DNA of 64,000 nt, taken from the NCBI GenBank assembly GCA_963724535.1, contig CAVRVD010000001.1:1-64000 (forward strand), in the 5' to 3' direction. Positions 51,348-59,809 of the stretch are shown here, piece by piece. Position 1 is the stretch's first letter, and the number at the start of each line of letters is the position of its first letter. A program made the position numbers and the translations under genes. The notes beneath the pieces are model-generated. The model saw only the letters and a list, made by a program, of their open reading frames with translations, did not search any database and was not told the DNA's origin. The DNA comes from JADJPO01 sp963724535. Lineage in GTDB: Bacteria; Actinomycetota; Actinomycetes; Actinomycetales; Kineosporiaceae.

Positions 51348-52781
51348 TCAGGCACGGGCCGGGACCGCGTCGAGGTCGGTGTCGAGGTCGGCAGGGCTGG
51401 ACAGAGTGCCCCGCACCGCGGTCGCCGCGGCGACCAGCGGGGAGACCAGATGGGTGCGCCCGCCCTTGCCCTGGCGACCCTCGAAGTTGCGGTTGGACGT
51501 GGACGCCGAGCGCTCGCCGACCGCGAGCTGGTCGGGGTTCATCCCCAGGCACATCGAGCACCCTGCGTTGCGCCACTCGGCACCGAAGTCGACGAAGACC
51601 TTGTCCAGGCCCTCCGCCTCGGCCTGACGGCGCACCCGGTCTGAGCCGGGCACGACGAGCACCCGCACCCGCTCGGCCTTGTGCCGCCCCTGCATCACCT
51701 CGGCCGCGGCCCGCAGGTCCTCGATCCGACCGTTGGTGCACGACCCGATGAACACCGTGTCGACCGCGACGTCGCGCAACGGCGTTCCGGGTGCCAGGCC
51801 CATGTACTCCAGTGCCCGCCCGGCCGCAGCGACCTCACTGGCGTCGGCGAACGACTCCGGGTCCGGCACCACGCCGGACAGGGCAAGCCCTTGGCCGGGG
51901 TTGGTACCCCAGGTGACGAACGGCTCGATGTCGGCGGCGTCGAGCGCCACCTCGGCGTCGAAGACCGCGTCCGAGTCGGTGGCCAACTGGGACCAGCCTG
52001 CCACCGCGGCGTCCCAGTCGGCGCCGGACGGCGCGTGCGGGCGCCCCGCGAGGTAGTCGAACGTGGTCCGGTCCGGCGCGATCATCCCCGCCCGGGCACC
52101 CGCCTCGATCGACATGTTGCAGACGGTCATCCGCGCTTCCATGGACAGCGCCCGGATCGCCTCGCCGCGGTACTCCAGCACGTACCCCTGGCCACCGCCG
52201 GTGCCGATCTTCGCGATCACGGCGAGGATGATGTCCTTGGCCGTGGAGCCCTCGGGCAGCTGTCCGTCGACGGTGATGGCCATCGTCCTGAAGGGCTTGA
52301 GCGGCAACGTCTGGGTGGCCAACACGTGCTCGACCTCACTGGTGCCGATGCCGAAGGCCAAGGCGCCGAAGGCGCCGTGGGTCGAGGTGTGCGAGTCGCC
52401 GCAGACCACCGTCATCCCCGGCTGGGTCAGGCCGAGCTGTGGCCCGACGACATGCACGATGCCCTGCTCGGCGTCACCCAACGGGTGCAGCCGGACACCG
52501 AACTCGGCACAGTTGCGCCGTAACGTCTCGATCTGGATGCGGCTGACCGGGTCGGCGATGGGGGCGTCGATGTCGACGGTGGGCACGTTGTGGTCCTCGG
52601 TGGCCAGGGTCAGGTCCGGGCGACGGACGCCGCGTCCGGCCAGCCGCAGGCCGTCGAAGGCCTGGGGGCTGGTCACCTCGTGGACCAGGTGCAGATCGAT
52701 GTAGAGCAGATCGGGCTCTCCCCCGCTGCCGCGCCGCACCAGATGCGCGTCCCAGACCTTCTCCGCCAGTGTGCGTCCCAC
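51348..52781 (-). CDS. leuC: 3-isopropylmalate dehydratase large subunit
   Basis: 477 residues from GTG 52781, preceded by GAGGAGGA. YIDLHLVHEVTSPQAFDGLR, ATEDHNVPT, VVCGDSHTSTHGAFGALAFGIG, FIGSCTNGRIEDLRAAA and AGCSMCLGMNPDQL hold the substrate sites and the three Cys ligands of the 4Fe-4S cluster. Divergent from ndgR with a shared palindrome in the 110-bp spacer. Confidence 0.97.
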   Translation of the reverse strand: MGRTLAEKVWDAHLVRRGSGGEPDLLYIDLHLVHEVTSPQAFDGLRLAGRGVRRPDLTLATEDHNVPTVDIDAPIADPVSRIQIETLRRNCAEFGVRLHPLGDAEQGIVHVVGPQLGLTQPGMTVVCGDSHTSTHGAFGALAFGIGTSEVEHVLATQTLPLKPFRTMAITVDGQLPEGSTAKDIILAVIAKIGTGGGQGYVLEYRGEAIRALSMEARMTVCNMSIEAGARAGMIAPDRTTFDYLAGRPHAPSGADWDAAVAGWSQLATDSDAVFDAEVALDAADIEPFVTWGTNPGQGLALSGVVPDPESFADASEVAAAGRALEYMGLAPGTPLRDVAVDTVFIGSCTNGRIEDLRAAAEVMQGRHKAERVRVLVVPGSDRVRRQAEAEGLDKVFVDFGAEWRNAGCSMCLGMNPDQLAVGERSASTSNRNFEGRQGKGGRTHLVSPLVAAATAVRGTLSSPADLDTDLDAVPARA

Positions 52782-52860
52782 CTGAGTCCTCCTCGTCCGA
52801 TGACCACGACGCCGCCGTGTGCCCCCAGCCTGCTCCGAGGGCTGCCGCTGATGCGCTTGC

Positions 52861-52877
52861 GTCTCACCAAATGAGAC
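52861..52877. promoter_or_regulatory. NdgR-type palindrome between leuC and ndgR
   Basis: GTCTCA (52861-52866)-N5-TGAGAC (52872-52877), extended by one C-G pair each side. It lies 15 bp before the ndgR GTG and about 80 bp before leuC. IclR-type NdgR/LtbR regulators bind and control leuCD in Streptomyces and Corynebacterium, and a palindrome at this exact position is expected. For ndgR, CAGTAT (52880-52885) could be the -10, which would put the transcript start at or near the GTG. Confidence 0.6.
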
Positions 52878-52891
52878 GGCAGTATCGCTCC

Positions 52892-53629
52892 GTGGACACC
52901 CCCGCGCAGCGCGCAGCGACCGGCAGTGGTGTCGGCGTCCTGGACAAGGCGGCCGTTGTGCTGGCCTCGCTCGAGGCCGGTCCGGCGACTCTGGCCCAGT
53001 TGGTCTCCGCCACCGGGCTGGCCCGGCCGACGGCGCACCGGCTCGCAGTGGCCCTCGAGCACTATCGGCTCGTCGCCCGCGACATGCAGGGACGGTTCGT
53101 CCTCGGGCCACGGTTGGCCGAGCTGGCCGCCGCGGCCGGTGAGGACCGGCTGATCGCCGCGGCCGGCCCGGTGCTGGCCGCGCTGCGCGACCGGACCGGT
53201 GAGTCGGCCCAGCTCTACCGTCGCCAGGGCGAGCTGCGCCTGTGTGTGGCCGCGGCTGAGCGCCCGATCGGGCTGCGGGACACCATCCCGGTCGGCGCCA
53301 CGCTGACCATGCTGGCCGGCAGTGCTGCCCAGGTTCTGCTGGCCTGGGAGGAGCCGGACCGGCTGCACCGCGGCCTGAAGGGTGCGCGGTTCACCGCCAC
53401 TACGCTGTCCGGTGTCCGCCGGCGGGGCTGGGCGCAGAGCCTGTCCGAGCGCGAGCCGGGCGTCGCCTCGGTCTCCGCTCCGGTGCGCGGGCCCTTCGGT
53501 CGTGTGGTGGCCGCCATGTCGGTGTCCGGTCCGGTCGAGCGCTTCACCCGGCACCCGGGACGCCAGCACGCCGCTGCGGTGGTGGCAGCGGCCGACCGGC
53601 TGACCGCCGCCCTGGCCGCCGTCGGCTGA
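52892..53629 (+). CDS. ndgR: IclR-family regulator of amino acid metabolism (NdgR type)
   Basis: 245 residues from GTG 52892 (VDTPAQRAATGSGVGVLDKA). The upstream ATG 52871 falls inside the operator, so GTG is preferred, perhaps as a leaderless start. Winged helix: LAQLVSATGLARPTAHRLAVAL; ligand domain: FVLGPRLAELAAAAGEDRLI, SAQLYRRQGELRLCVAAAERP, RFTATTLSGVRRRGWAQS, REPGVASVSAPVRGP. Near-identical to Streptomyces NdgR, which controls leucine and other amino acid genes. Converges with the aldo/keto reductase gene. Confidence 0.94.
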   Translation: MDTPAQRAATGSGVGVLDKAAVVLASLEAGPATLAQLVSATGLARPTAHRLAVALEHYRLVARDMQGRFVLGPRLAELAAAAGEDRLIAAAGPVLAALRDRTGESAQLYRRQGELRLCVAAAERPIGLRDTIPVGATLTMLAGSAAQVLLAWEEPDRLHRGLKGARFTATTLSGVRRRGWAQSLSEREPGVASVSAPVRGPFGRVVAAMSVSGPVERFTRHPGRQHAAAVVAAADRLTAALAAVG

Positions 53630-53647
53630 CCGGGCCTGCCGAGGCGG

Positions 53648-54673
53648 TCAGGACCGGCGGCGGCGCCGGGCCCGGATCAGGGCCGGCACCGCCCGCGCCC
53701 CACCGATCGGGGTGAACCGTGCCGCGGCCGCGCTGAGCGCGGCCATCTCCTGCTCACCCAGCACGATCTGTGCCGCCTCGACGTTGCTCTCCAGCTGGGC
53801 CACCGAGGAGGCTCCGGGGATGGCCGCCACGCACGGCGCGCGAACAACCCAGGCCAGGGCGATCTGGGCCGGGGCGACCTGGTGAGTGGCCGCGATGTCA
53901 CGCAACAGGTCGAACAGCTCGGCGGCGGCGGCCACGTTCTCCGGCAGGAACAGGGGGTTGGCCGCCCGGACCCCGGACCGGGGCGGGTCGTTCGGACGCG
54001 CGCTGGCGGACAGGAAACCCTGCGCGAGCGGGCTGTAGGCGATGATCAGGCGGCGGTTGGCGGTCGCGAACGGCAGCAGCTCCGCCTCCGGCGCCCGGTG
54101 CACCAGGCTGTACTGCACCTGGTTCGACACCACGACACCGCCACCGGGCGGTGCCGGGTCCAGCGCAGCCCGCGCGGCGGCCAGGGCCTCGTCGGCGGCC
54201 TGCCACCGGGACAGGGAGTAGTTGCTCACCCCCACCTGGTCGACCAGTCCGACCTGCTGCAGCGAGGCCATGCCACGCATCAGGACCGGGTCCGGGGTCA
54301 GCCGGTTGGCCTGGTGCACCTGGTAGAGATCCAGCCGACGCACGCCGATCCGGCGTGCACTGGCCACGCCGCGCTGCTCGACGGCTGCGACTGAGGGCAG
54401 CACCGGCATCAGCTTGGTGGCGAGCACGACCTGGTCGAGGTCGGCACCAGCCGCCCGCAGGGCAGCGCCGAGGATCCGCTCACTGCGCCCGAAGCCGTAG
54501 ACCTCCGCGGTGTCGAACAGGGTCACGCCGAGCTGGACGGCGCGCCGCACGATGGCGACCGCCTCCCTCTCGTCGTAGTCGGCGCCGTAGCCCCACTCCC
54601 GGCTGCCGAACTGCCAGGTGCCCAGACCGACCACGGACACCGCTGCGGACAGGTCGACCTCGACGTAGCGCAT
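53648..54673 (-). CDS. Aldo/keto reductase
   Basis: 341 residues from ATG 54673 (MRYVEVDLSAAVS). Catalytic tetrad: Asp and Tyr in TLFDTAEVYGFGRSE, Lys in VLATKLMP, His in YQVHQANRLTPD. NADPH site near IPGASSVAQLESNVEAA. Substrate unknown. Lies just downstream of the two tRNA genes on the same strand. Confidence 0.92.
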   Translation of the reverse strand: MRYVEVDLSAAVSVVGLGTWQFGSREWGYGADYDEREAVAIVRRAVQLGVTLFDTAEVYGFGRSERILGAALRAAGADLDQVVLATKLMPVLPSVAAVEQRGVASARRIGVRRLDLYQVHQANRLTPDPVLMRGMASLQQVGLVDQVGVSNYSLSRWQAADEALAAARAALDPAPPGGGVVVSNQVQYSLVHRAPEAELLPFATANRRLIIAYSPLAQGFLSASARPNDPPRSGVRAANPLFLPENVAAAAELFDLLRDIAATHQVAPAQIALAWVVRAPCVAAIPGASSVAQLESNVEAAQIVLGEQEMAALSAAAARFTPIGGARAVPALIRARRRRRS

Positions 54674-54728
54674 GGCCCTAGTCAAAACCCGATCGGCCCC
54701 CGGCGCCAGGCCGGGGGCCGATCTCGTG

Positions 54729-54801
54729 TAGCCCCGACGGGATTCGAACCCGCGCTACCGCCTTGAGAGGGCGGCGTGCTAGGCCACTACACAACGGGGC
54801 C
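54729..54801 (-). tRNA. tRNA-Glu (CTC)
   Basis: 73 nt. Anticodon stem CCGCC/GGCGG around loop CTCTCAA gives anticodon CTC (codon GAG). T arm GCGGG-TTCGAAT-CCCGT; acceptor GGCCCCG pairs with CGGGGCT including a terminal G-U. CCA is not encoded. One base separates it from tRNA-Gln upstream, so the two are cotranscribed. Confidence 0.95.
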
Positions 54802-54802
54802 G

Positions 54803-54874
54803 CTGGGGTACCAGGACTCGAACCTAGACTAACTGAACCAGAATCAGTCGTGCTGCCAATTACACCATACCCCA
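54803..54874 (-). tRNA. tRNA-Gln (CTG)
   Basis: 72 nt. Acceptor TGGGGTA/TACCCCA, anticodon stem ACTGA/TCAGT with loop TTCTGGT (anticodon CTG, codon CAG), T arm with GGTTCGAGTCC. Discriminator base G, CCA not encoded. Together with tRNA-Glu it lies close to gltX; in actinobacteria Gln-tRNA is made by GltX charging then GatCAB amidation. Confidence 0.96.
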
Positions 54875-54926
54875 TGGGGGTATCTCGCACGACCAGCCGG
54901 AGTCGGCGTCCGAGACCCGACCCACG

Positions 54927-54956
54927 ACTTTACCGGGTCGCTCAAGCCGCTCCCAA
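54927..54956 (-). promoter_or_regulatory. Promoter of the tRNA-Gln/tRNA-Glu pair
   Basis: On the minus strand TTGGGA (54956-54951), 18 bases, then TAAAGT (54932-54927), a good sigma-A pair, about 50 bp before tRNA-Gln. The rest of the 215-bp gap to the CPBP gene shows nothing else. Confidence 0.45.
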
Positions 54957-55089
54957 ATCCATCAGCGCCCGCGGCGGCCGGTCGGACCCCCGACCGCAGC
55001 GGCTGTGGACGCCTCTCGGGCGGGCACGCCGGGCGTGTCGCCGGGCGAGCACCCAGTCGGGCCTGAGTCGGGAGTCCCTGTCGATCTGC

Positions 55090-56094
55090 TCAGGCCACAC
55101 CGGGCGGCCGGAACCGGTTCAGCACCCCGTACCGGCGGGCCAGGCGGGCCAGCGCGACGGCACTGACCACCATGATGACCAGGTCGACCCCGACCATCAG
55201 GGGCGTCGCCTCGGTGGCGGTGACGGTGGCGCTGAGCTGGCCGGTGAGCAGGGCCGCCGCGAAGGCGAGCAGGTTGAACGCGCCGTGCAGCGCGATCGAG
55301 GCCTCCAGACCGCCGGTGCGCCAGACCAGCCAGGACGCCGCCAGGGAGAACAGGAACCGGTCGGCGAACAGCCACGGGTTCTGCTGGCCGTGGGCGAAGG
55401 CGAACAGCAGCCCGGAGACCACGGCCGCGGCCACGGCACCGAGCGCGGCGCCGGCGAACCACGACCCGACCGCCTGGCTCAGCCAACCCCGGAACAGGTA
55501 CTCCTCACCGGCCGCCTGCAGCGGCGTGGTCAGCAGGACCACGAGCACGTACAGCCCCGCCTGGGGCTCGGGCGAGAGCTGACCCAGACCGCCGTCCAGG
55601 ACCACCAGGACGACGTTGACCAGCAGGAGGACGAGCAGCGCCGTGGCGTAGCAGCGCATCAGCCAGGCCCAGCGCACCCCACCGGCCACCGACGCCACCC
55701 ATCGGGGCCGCCAGCCGTGCCCGGCCCACACCGCGGACTGTGCCACCGGAATCAGCATGGCCAGCATCAGGTTGGTCAGCAGCAGACCGGACGGGCTGAC
55801 CCCCCACTCCTGGAGTTGGTCCTCACGCAGCTCGCCGGCCGGGCCCAGCGACCCCGACATCGCCATCGCAGTGGCCATCGCCACGCCGAACACGACGACC
55901 ATGGCGAACAGCCAGGCGCCCACGACGGCCGCCGAGAGCAGCGGCCGCCACCAGGCGTGGTTCGGTCCGCGCAGCAGCTGGGAGTAGCGACGCACCTGCC
56001 AGGCCTCGGGTGGGCCGGGCAGGTGGGCATCACCGGGCACGACCGGGAAGAAGCCGGCCGCCGCCGGGCCCAGCCGCACGTCCTCGTCGCTCAC
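55090..56094 (-). CDS. CPBP-family intramembrane glutamic protease
   Basis: 334 residues, GTG start overlapping the gltX stop (GTGA). Eight membrane helices. CPBP/ABI motifs: AAGEEYLFRGWLSQ (EExxxR), FAFAHGQQN and LEASIALHGAFNL. Homologues act as Rce1-like proteases or bacteriocin-immunity proteins; substrate unknown. Cytoplasmic N-terminus of about 50 residues. Always next to gltX in some actinobacteria, so coupling is notable. Confidence 0.9.
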   Translation of the reverse strand: MSDEDVRLGPAAAGFFPVVPGDAHLPGPPEAWQVRRYSQLLRGPNHAWWRPLLSAAVVGAWLFAMVVVFGVAMATAMAMSGSLGPAGELREDQLQEWGVSPSGLLLTNLMLAMLIPVAQSAVWAGHGWRPRWVASVAGGVRWAWLMRCYATALLVLLLVNVVLVVLDGGLGQLSPEPQAGLYVLVVLLTTPLQAAGEEYLFRGWLSQAVGSWFAGAALGAVAAAVVSGLLFAFAHGQQNPWLFADRFLFSLAASWLVWRTGGLEASIALHGAFNLLAFAAALLTGQLSATVTATEATPLMVGVDLVIMVVSAVALARLARRYGVLNRFRPPGVA

Positions 56095-57611
56095 GGCGCC
56101 GGCGCGAGCATCCCGGCCAACGCCCGGACCCGGTCGAGGGTCACCGGCCGGCCGAGGATCTCCATCGATTCGAACAAAGGCGGCGAGACCCGCCGTCCGC
56201 TGACGGCCACCCGCAGCGGAGTGAACGCGAGCCGCGGCTTGATGCCGAGCGCGTCCACGATCGCGGCCCGCAGCACCTCTTGGAGGTGCTCGGACCGCCA
56301 GGCCTGTTCGTCCAGCCCGGCGAGCGCCTGCTCAGCGGCGAGCAGGACGGCGTGGCTGCCGGCTGGGTCCTTGCTCACCTGGGCCAGGGCGTCGGGCTCG
56401 ATCTCCACCAGACCCTCGGCCAGCAGGAAGCCCAGCATCCCCACCGCCTCGCCGAGCAGCTGGATCCGGGTCTGGATCAGCGGCGCCGCCGCCGAGAGCA
56501 CGTCCAGCTGGCGCGGGGTGGCCGCGGCCGGGACCAGGTCGGCGGCCTGCAGGTAGGGGACCAGCCGGGCCGTGAGGTCGTCCAGGGGCAGCCGGCGGAT
56601 GTGCTCGGCGTTGATCGCCTCGGCCTTGGCCAGGTCGAAGCGGGCCGGGTTGGCGTTGACGTCGGCGATGTCGAACGCGGCGACGAGCTCGGCGACGGTG
56701 AACAGGTCACGGTCCGGGGCGATCGACCAGCCGAGCAGCGCGAGGTAGTTCAGCAGCCCCTCGGGCAGGAACCCGCGCTCCCGGTACCGGAACAGGTTCG
56801 ACTCCGGGTCTCGCTTGGACAGCTTCCGGTTCCCCTCCCCCAGCACGGAGGGAAGGTGACCGAACAGCGGAACCCGTTGCGCAACATCGATGTCCACCAG
56901 CGCCTGGTACAGGGCAACCTGCCGCGGGGTGGAGGAGAGCAGGTCCTCCCCGCGTAGCACGTGGGTGATCCCCATCAGCGCGTCGTCCACCGGGTTCACC
57001 AGCGTGTACAACGGCTGGCCGCCGCCCCGGACGACGACGAAGTCCGGCACGCTGCCGGTGGCGAAGGTGACCTCGCCGCGGATCAGGTCGGTGAACGTGA
57101 TGTCCTCGTCAGGCATCCGTAGCCGCAGCACCGGCTCCCGGCCCTGGGCGCGCAGCGCCGTCCGCTGGTCCTGTGTCAGGTGGCGGTCGTGGTTGTCGTA
57201 GCCCAGCTTGGGGTCCCGGCCAGCAGCACGGTGGCGTGCCTCGATCTCCTCAGGGCTCGAGAACGACTCGTAGACACGACCCGCCGCGACCAGCTTCGCG
57301 ACCACGTCGGCGTAGATGTCGCCACGCTGGGACTGCCGGTAGGGCGCGTGCGGACCGCCGACCTCGACACCCTCGTCCCAGTCCAGGCCGAGCCAACGCA
57401 TCGCCTCGAGCAGCTGGAGGTATGACTCCTCGCTGTCCCGGGCGGCGTCGGTGTCCTCGATCCGGAACACGAAGGTGCCGCCGGTGTGGCGGGCGTAGGC
57501 CCAGTTGAACAGCGCGGTGCGGACCAGGCCCACGTGCGGGATGCCCGTCGGCGACGGGCAGAACCGCACGCGCACTCCGCCGTTCGCCTCGGTGTGGCTG
57601 AGTTCGCTCAT
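56091..57611 (-). CDS. gltX: Glutamyl-tRNA synthetase
   Basis: 506 residues. HIGH-type motif RFCPSPTGIPHVGLVRTAL, FRIEDTDAARDSEESY, VRGGGQPLYTLVNPVDD, HVLRGEDLLSSTPRQVALYQAL, KMSKS-type GNRKLSKRDPESNL. Class I synthetase charging tRNA-Glu (and tRNA-Gln in organisms using GatCAB); both tRNAs lie 1.2 kb away on the same strand. Confidence 0.96.
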   Translation of the reverse strand: MSELSHTEANGGVRVRFCPSPTGIPHVGLVRTALFNWAYARHTGGTFVFRIEDTDAARDSEESYLQLLEAMRWLGLDWDEGVEVGGPHAPYRQSQRGDIYADVVAKLVAAGRVYESFSSPEEIEARHRAAGRDPKLGYDNHDRHLTQDQRTALRAQGREPVLRLRMPDEDITFTDLIRGEVTFATGSVPDFVVVRGGGQPLYTLVNPVDDALMGITHVLRGEDLLSSTPRQVALYQALVDIDVAQRVPLFGHLPSVLGEGNRKLSKRDPESNLFRYRERGFLPEGLLNYLALLGWSIAPDRDLFTVAELVAAFDIADVNANPARFDLAKAEAINAEHIRRLPLDDLTARLVPYLQAADLVPAAATPRQLDVLSAAAPLIQTRIQLLGEAVGMLGFLLAEGLVEIEPDALAQVSKDPAGSHAVLLAAEQALAGLDEQAWRSEHLQEVLRAAIVDALGIKPRLAFTPLRVAVSGRRVSPPLFESMEILGRPVTLDRVRALAGMLAPAP

Positions 57612-57732
57612 GATGCGGCCAGCGTATCCGCCCCCACCCGCCGGCCCGGCCCAGGTCCTCAGGGACGCATCAGGGCCGGATCAGGGACCTTCCGGACAGA
57701 CACGAGACCGGTTCCGGGCGCAGAGTGGGGAC

Positions 57733-58113
57733 ATGACCAACACACCGACTCCCAAGACCCTGGCCCGCAGCGATGACCGCATGATCGCCGGCGTGTGCTC
57801 GGGGATCGCCGAGTACTTCGGCATCGACGCCACCCTGGTCCGGGTTGTGGCGGTGCTGTCGGTCCTGCTCGGGTTCGGCGCAGGCATCCTGCTCTACGTC
57901 GCCGGCTGGCTGTTGATGCCGGACCGCTCCGGGCAGACCGTGATCACCTGGCGGCCGAGCCCCTCGGCCCCACAGAGCAGCACCGGTCAGACCCCGGCAC
58001 TGCAGACCGAGACCACCCCGCCGATCGAGGCGGCCCCGCAGATCGACACCACGCCCCAGGCCGACACCGCCAGCGAGCCACGCACCGGCGGCGAGGACAC
58101 ACCGCGTAGCTGA
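57733..58113 (+). CDS. PspC-domain membrane protein
   Basis: 126 residues from ATG 57733. PspC domain RSDDRMIAGVCSGIAEYFGID, then one or two hydrophobic segments (LVRVVAVLSVLLGFGAGILLYVAGWLLMP, read in two parts). A disordered Thr/Pro/Gln tail with DTTPQADT-type repeats ends the protein. PspC proteins work in membrane stress or anti-sigma systems, but this short form alone has no known partner here. Divergent from gltX. Confidence 0.85.
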   Translation: MTNTPTPKTLARSDDRMIAGVCSGIAEYFGIDATLVRVVAVLSVLLGFGAGILLYVAGWLLMPDRSGQTVITWRPSPSAPQSSTGQTPALQTETTPPIEAAPQIDTTPQADTASEPRTGGEDTPRS

Positions 58114-58129
58114 GCGCCATCGGGACCCT

Positions 58130-58149
58130 CCGGCCCTGGTCCTGGCCGG
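58130..58149. terminator. Hairpin between convergent PspC and membrane-protein genes
   Basis: CCGGCC (58130-58135) pairs with GGCCGG (58144-58149) over an 8-base loop in the 44-bp gap between stops. Confidence 0.35.
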
Positions 58150-58157
58150 TGCCCTGA

Positions 58158-58853
58158 TCAGGTCAGCGGGCTGTCGCCGCCGACCGCCGGGCGCAGCCAG
58201 TTCGCTGCCAGGGCACGGAACCCGACCACCAGACACGCCGTCGCGACCAGCTCGAACGACTCCTCTGTGGGCAGCGAGAACAGGTCGCTGACCACGGCGA
58301 GGACGACGCAGACGGCGGCAGAGACCCACCACAGCAGGGTGGGCCGATGCCGGGCCAGGATGTCGCGGTAGCCCACCATGAAGACCACCGCGCCGAGGGC
58401 GTAGCCGGCCATGATCAGGTCGTCCGGCCGGGACACGAGCGGCAGGTCGGCCAGGAATCGCATGTTGTGCCCGATGCTCTCGTGCAGGCCAGTCAGCTCG
58501 TCGGCGCCCAGGAACGCGGCGCCAAGCGTGACCAGCAGGAAGAACCGGGACCGGCGGCCCGAGATGCTCCGCCGGATCACCCCCCAGGTCAGGGCGGCCA
58601 TCCCGGCCACGGCGAATAGGGCCGCCGAGACCACCCAGTCCGACGACGGACCCGCCTCGGGCTCCAGGTAGAACCGGACTCCCCAGACCTCGACCTGGTA
58701 GATGGTGCCCTTGGTGTAGGGGAGCAGGAGACCCTTGTCGATCACCGTGGCCGACCGGGCGGCGGCGGCCAGCAGCGCCAACACCAAGGCCGCCCCGAGC
58801 ACCGGCACCCACGGCACGGACCACGAACGGCCACGGGTGCGGACCTGATCCAT
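58158..58853 (-). CDS. Uncharacterised multi-pass membrane protein
   Basis: 231 residues from ATG 58853 (MDQVRTRGRSWS). About six membrane helices: VPVLGAALVLALLAAAA, VVSAALFAVAGMAALTWG, FFLLVTLGAAFLGADE, IMAGYALGAVVFMVGY, LLWWVSAAVCVVLAVVSD, ELVATACLVVGF. The conserved-looking GADELTGLHESIGHNM has paired acidic/His residues that could bind metal, and IYQVEVWGVRFYLEPEAG lies outside. I do not recognise the family. Function unknown. Confidence 0.7.
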   Translation of the reverse strand: MDQVRTRGRSWSVPWVPVLGAALVLALLAAAARSATVIDKGLLLPYTKGTIYQVEVWGVRFYLEPEAGPSSDWVVSAALFAVAGMAALTWGVIRRSISGRRSRFFLLVTLGAAFLGADELTGLHESIGHNMRFLADLPLVSRPDDLIMAGYALGAVVFMVGYRDILARHRPTLLWWVSAAVCVVLAVVSDLFSLPTEESFELVATACLVVGFRALAANWLRPAVGGDSPLT

Positions 58854-58983
58854 GCGCACAGTACCTCCCGGGCCGAGGCACAGCGCTGCACACCTGTGCC
58901 GGTCCTGTGACCGTACGGCGTTTCCCCGGCATCGCTGCCGGAACGGCAAGTTCGCCCCGGACTACCCGGTCGACACGTCGCGC

Positions 58984-59772
58984 TCAGCGACGCACCACAG
59001 GGTTGGTCAGGGTGCCGAGGTGCTCGATCTCGACCTCAACCTGCTGACCGGGGCGGATCGGTCCGACCCCGGCCGGGGTGCCGGTCAGGATCACGTCGCC
59101 GGGCAACAGCGTCATGGCGGCGCTGACGTGGGCGACGAGCTCGGCGATGCCGCGGACCATCTGCGAGGTCCGGCTGCTCTGGACGACCTCGCCGTCTCGG
59201 CGGGTGGTCAGCGCCAGGTCGCCGGCCTGCTCGAGGTCGAGACCCGTGGTCAGGTAGGGCCCGAGCGGGCAGAACGTGTCGAAACCCTTGGCCCGCCACC
59301 ACTGCCCGTCGCGGCGCTGCAGATCCCGCGCGGTCACGTCGTTGGCACACGTGTAGCCGAGCACCACCTCGGCCACCCGCTCCAGCGGCACGTCCCGGCA
59401 GAGCCTGCCGATGACCACCGCGAGCTCACCTTCGTAGTGCACCTCCTCGCTCTGGCGGGGCAGCTGGATCGGGTCGCCGGGACCGATCACCGAGGTGTTC
59501 GGCTTGAGGAAGACCAGCGGCTCGGCCGGTACCTCTCCGCCCATCTCGGCGGCGTGCTCGGCGTAGTTCTTGCCGATGCCGATCACCTTGCTGCGCGGGA
59601 TCACCGGCGCCAGCAGGCGGACGGCGTCGTCCAGGGGGACCCGCTCCCCCGTCCGCTGGACCGGGGCGAACAGCGGGTCGCCGACGATCACGGCCAGCTC
59701 CTCGGCGCCCCGCGGCCCGTCGACGATGCCGAACCGGGGGTCCTCGCCCGTGGTGAACCTCGCGATACGCAT
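58984..59772 (-). CDS. Fumarylacetoacetate hydrolase family protein
   Basis: 262 residues from ATG 59772 (MRIARFTTGEDPRFG). FAH core: VIGIGKNYAEHAAEMG, FLKPNTSVIGPGDPI, VHYEGELAVVIGR with metal-binding Glu residues, GYTCANDVTARDLQ, AKGFDTFCPLGPYL, PGDVILTGTPAGVGP. Members cleave or isomerise beta-diketo acids such as 5-oxopent-3-ene-1,2,5-tricarboxylate or acylpyruvate. It is commonly found just before gltX in actinobacteria. Divergent from the next gene with 37 bp between. Confidence 0.93.
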   Translation of the reverse strand: MRIARFTTGEDPRFGIVDGPRGAEELAVIVGDPLFAPVQRTGERVPLDDAVRLLAPVIPRSKVIGIGKNYAEHAAEMGGEVPAEPLVFLKPNTSVIGPGDPIQLPRQSEEVHYEGELAVVIGRLCRDVPLERVAEVVLGYTCANDVTARDLQRRDGQWWRAKGFDTFCPLGPYLTTGLDLEQAGDLALTTRRDGEVVQSSRTSQMVRGIAELVAHVSAAMTLLPGDVILTGTPAGVGPIRPGQQVEVEIEHLGTLTNPVVRR

Positions 59773-59809
59773 GGAGGCGACCATAGTGAGGGTGCCTACC
59801 CTGGTGGGC

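Noticed and set aside
54868..54883. CsoR-like palindrome ATACCCC/GGGGGTAT beside tRNA-Gln
   Set aside because: Half of it is the tRNA acceptor stem itself and the arms are unequal (four C against five G), so it is best explained by the tRNA and its flank.
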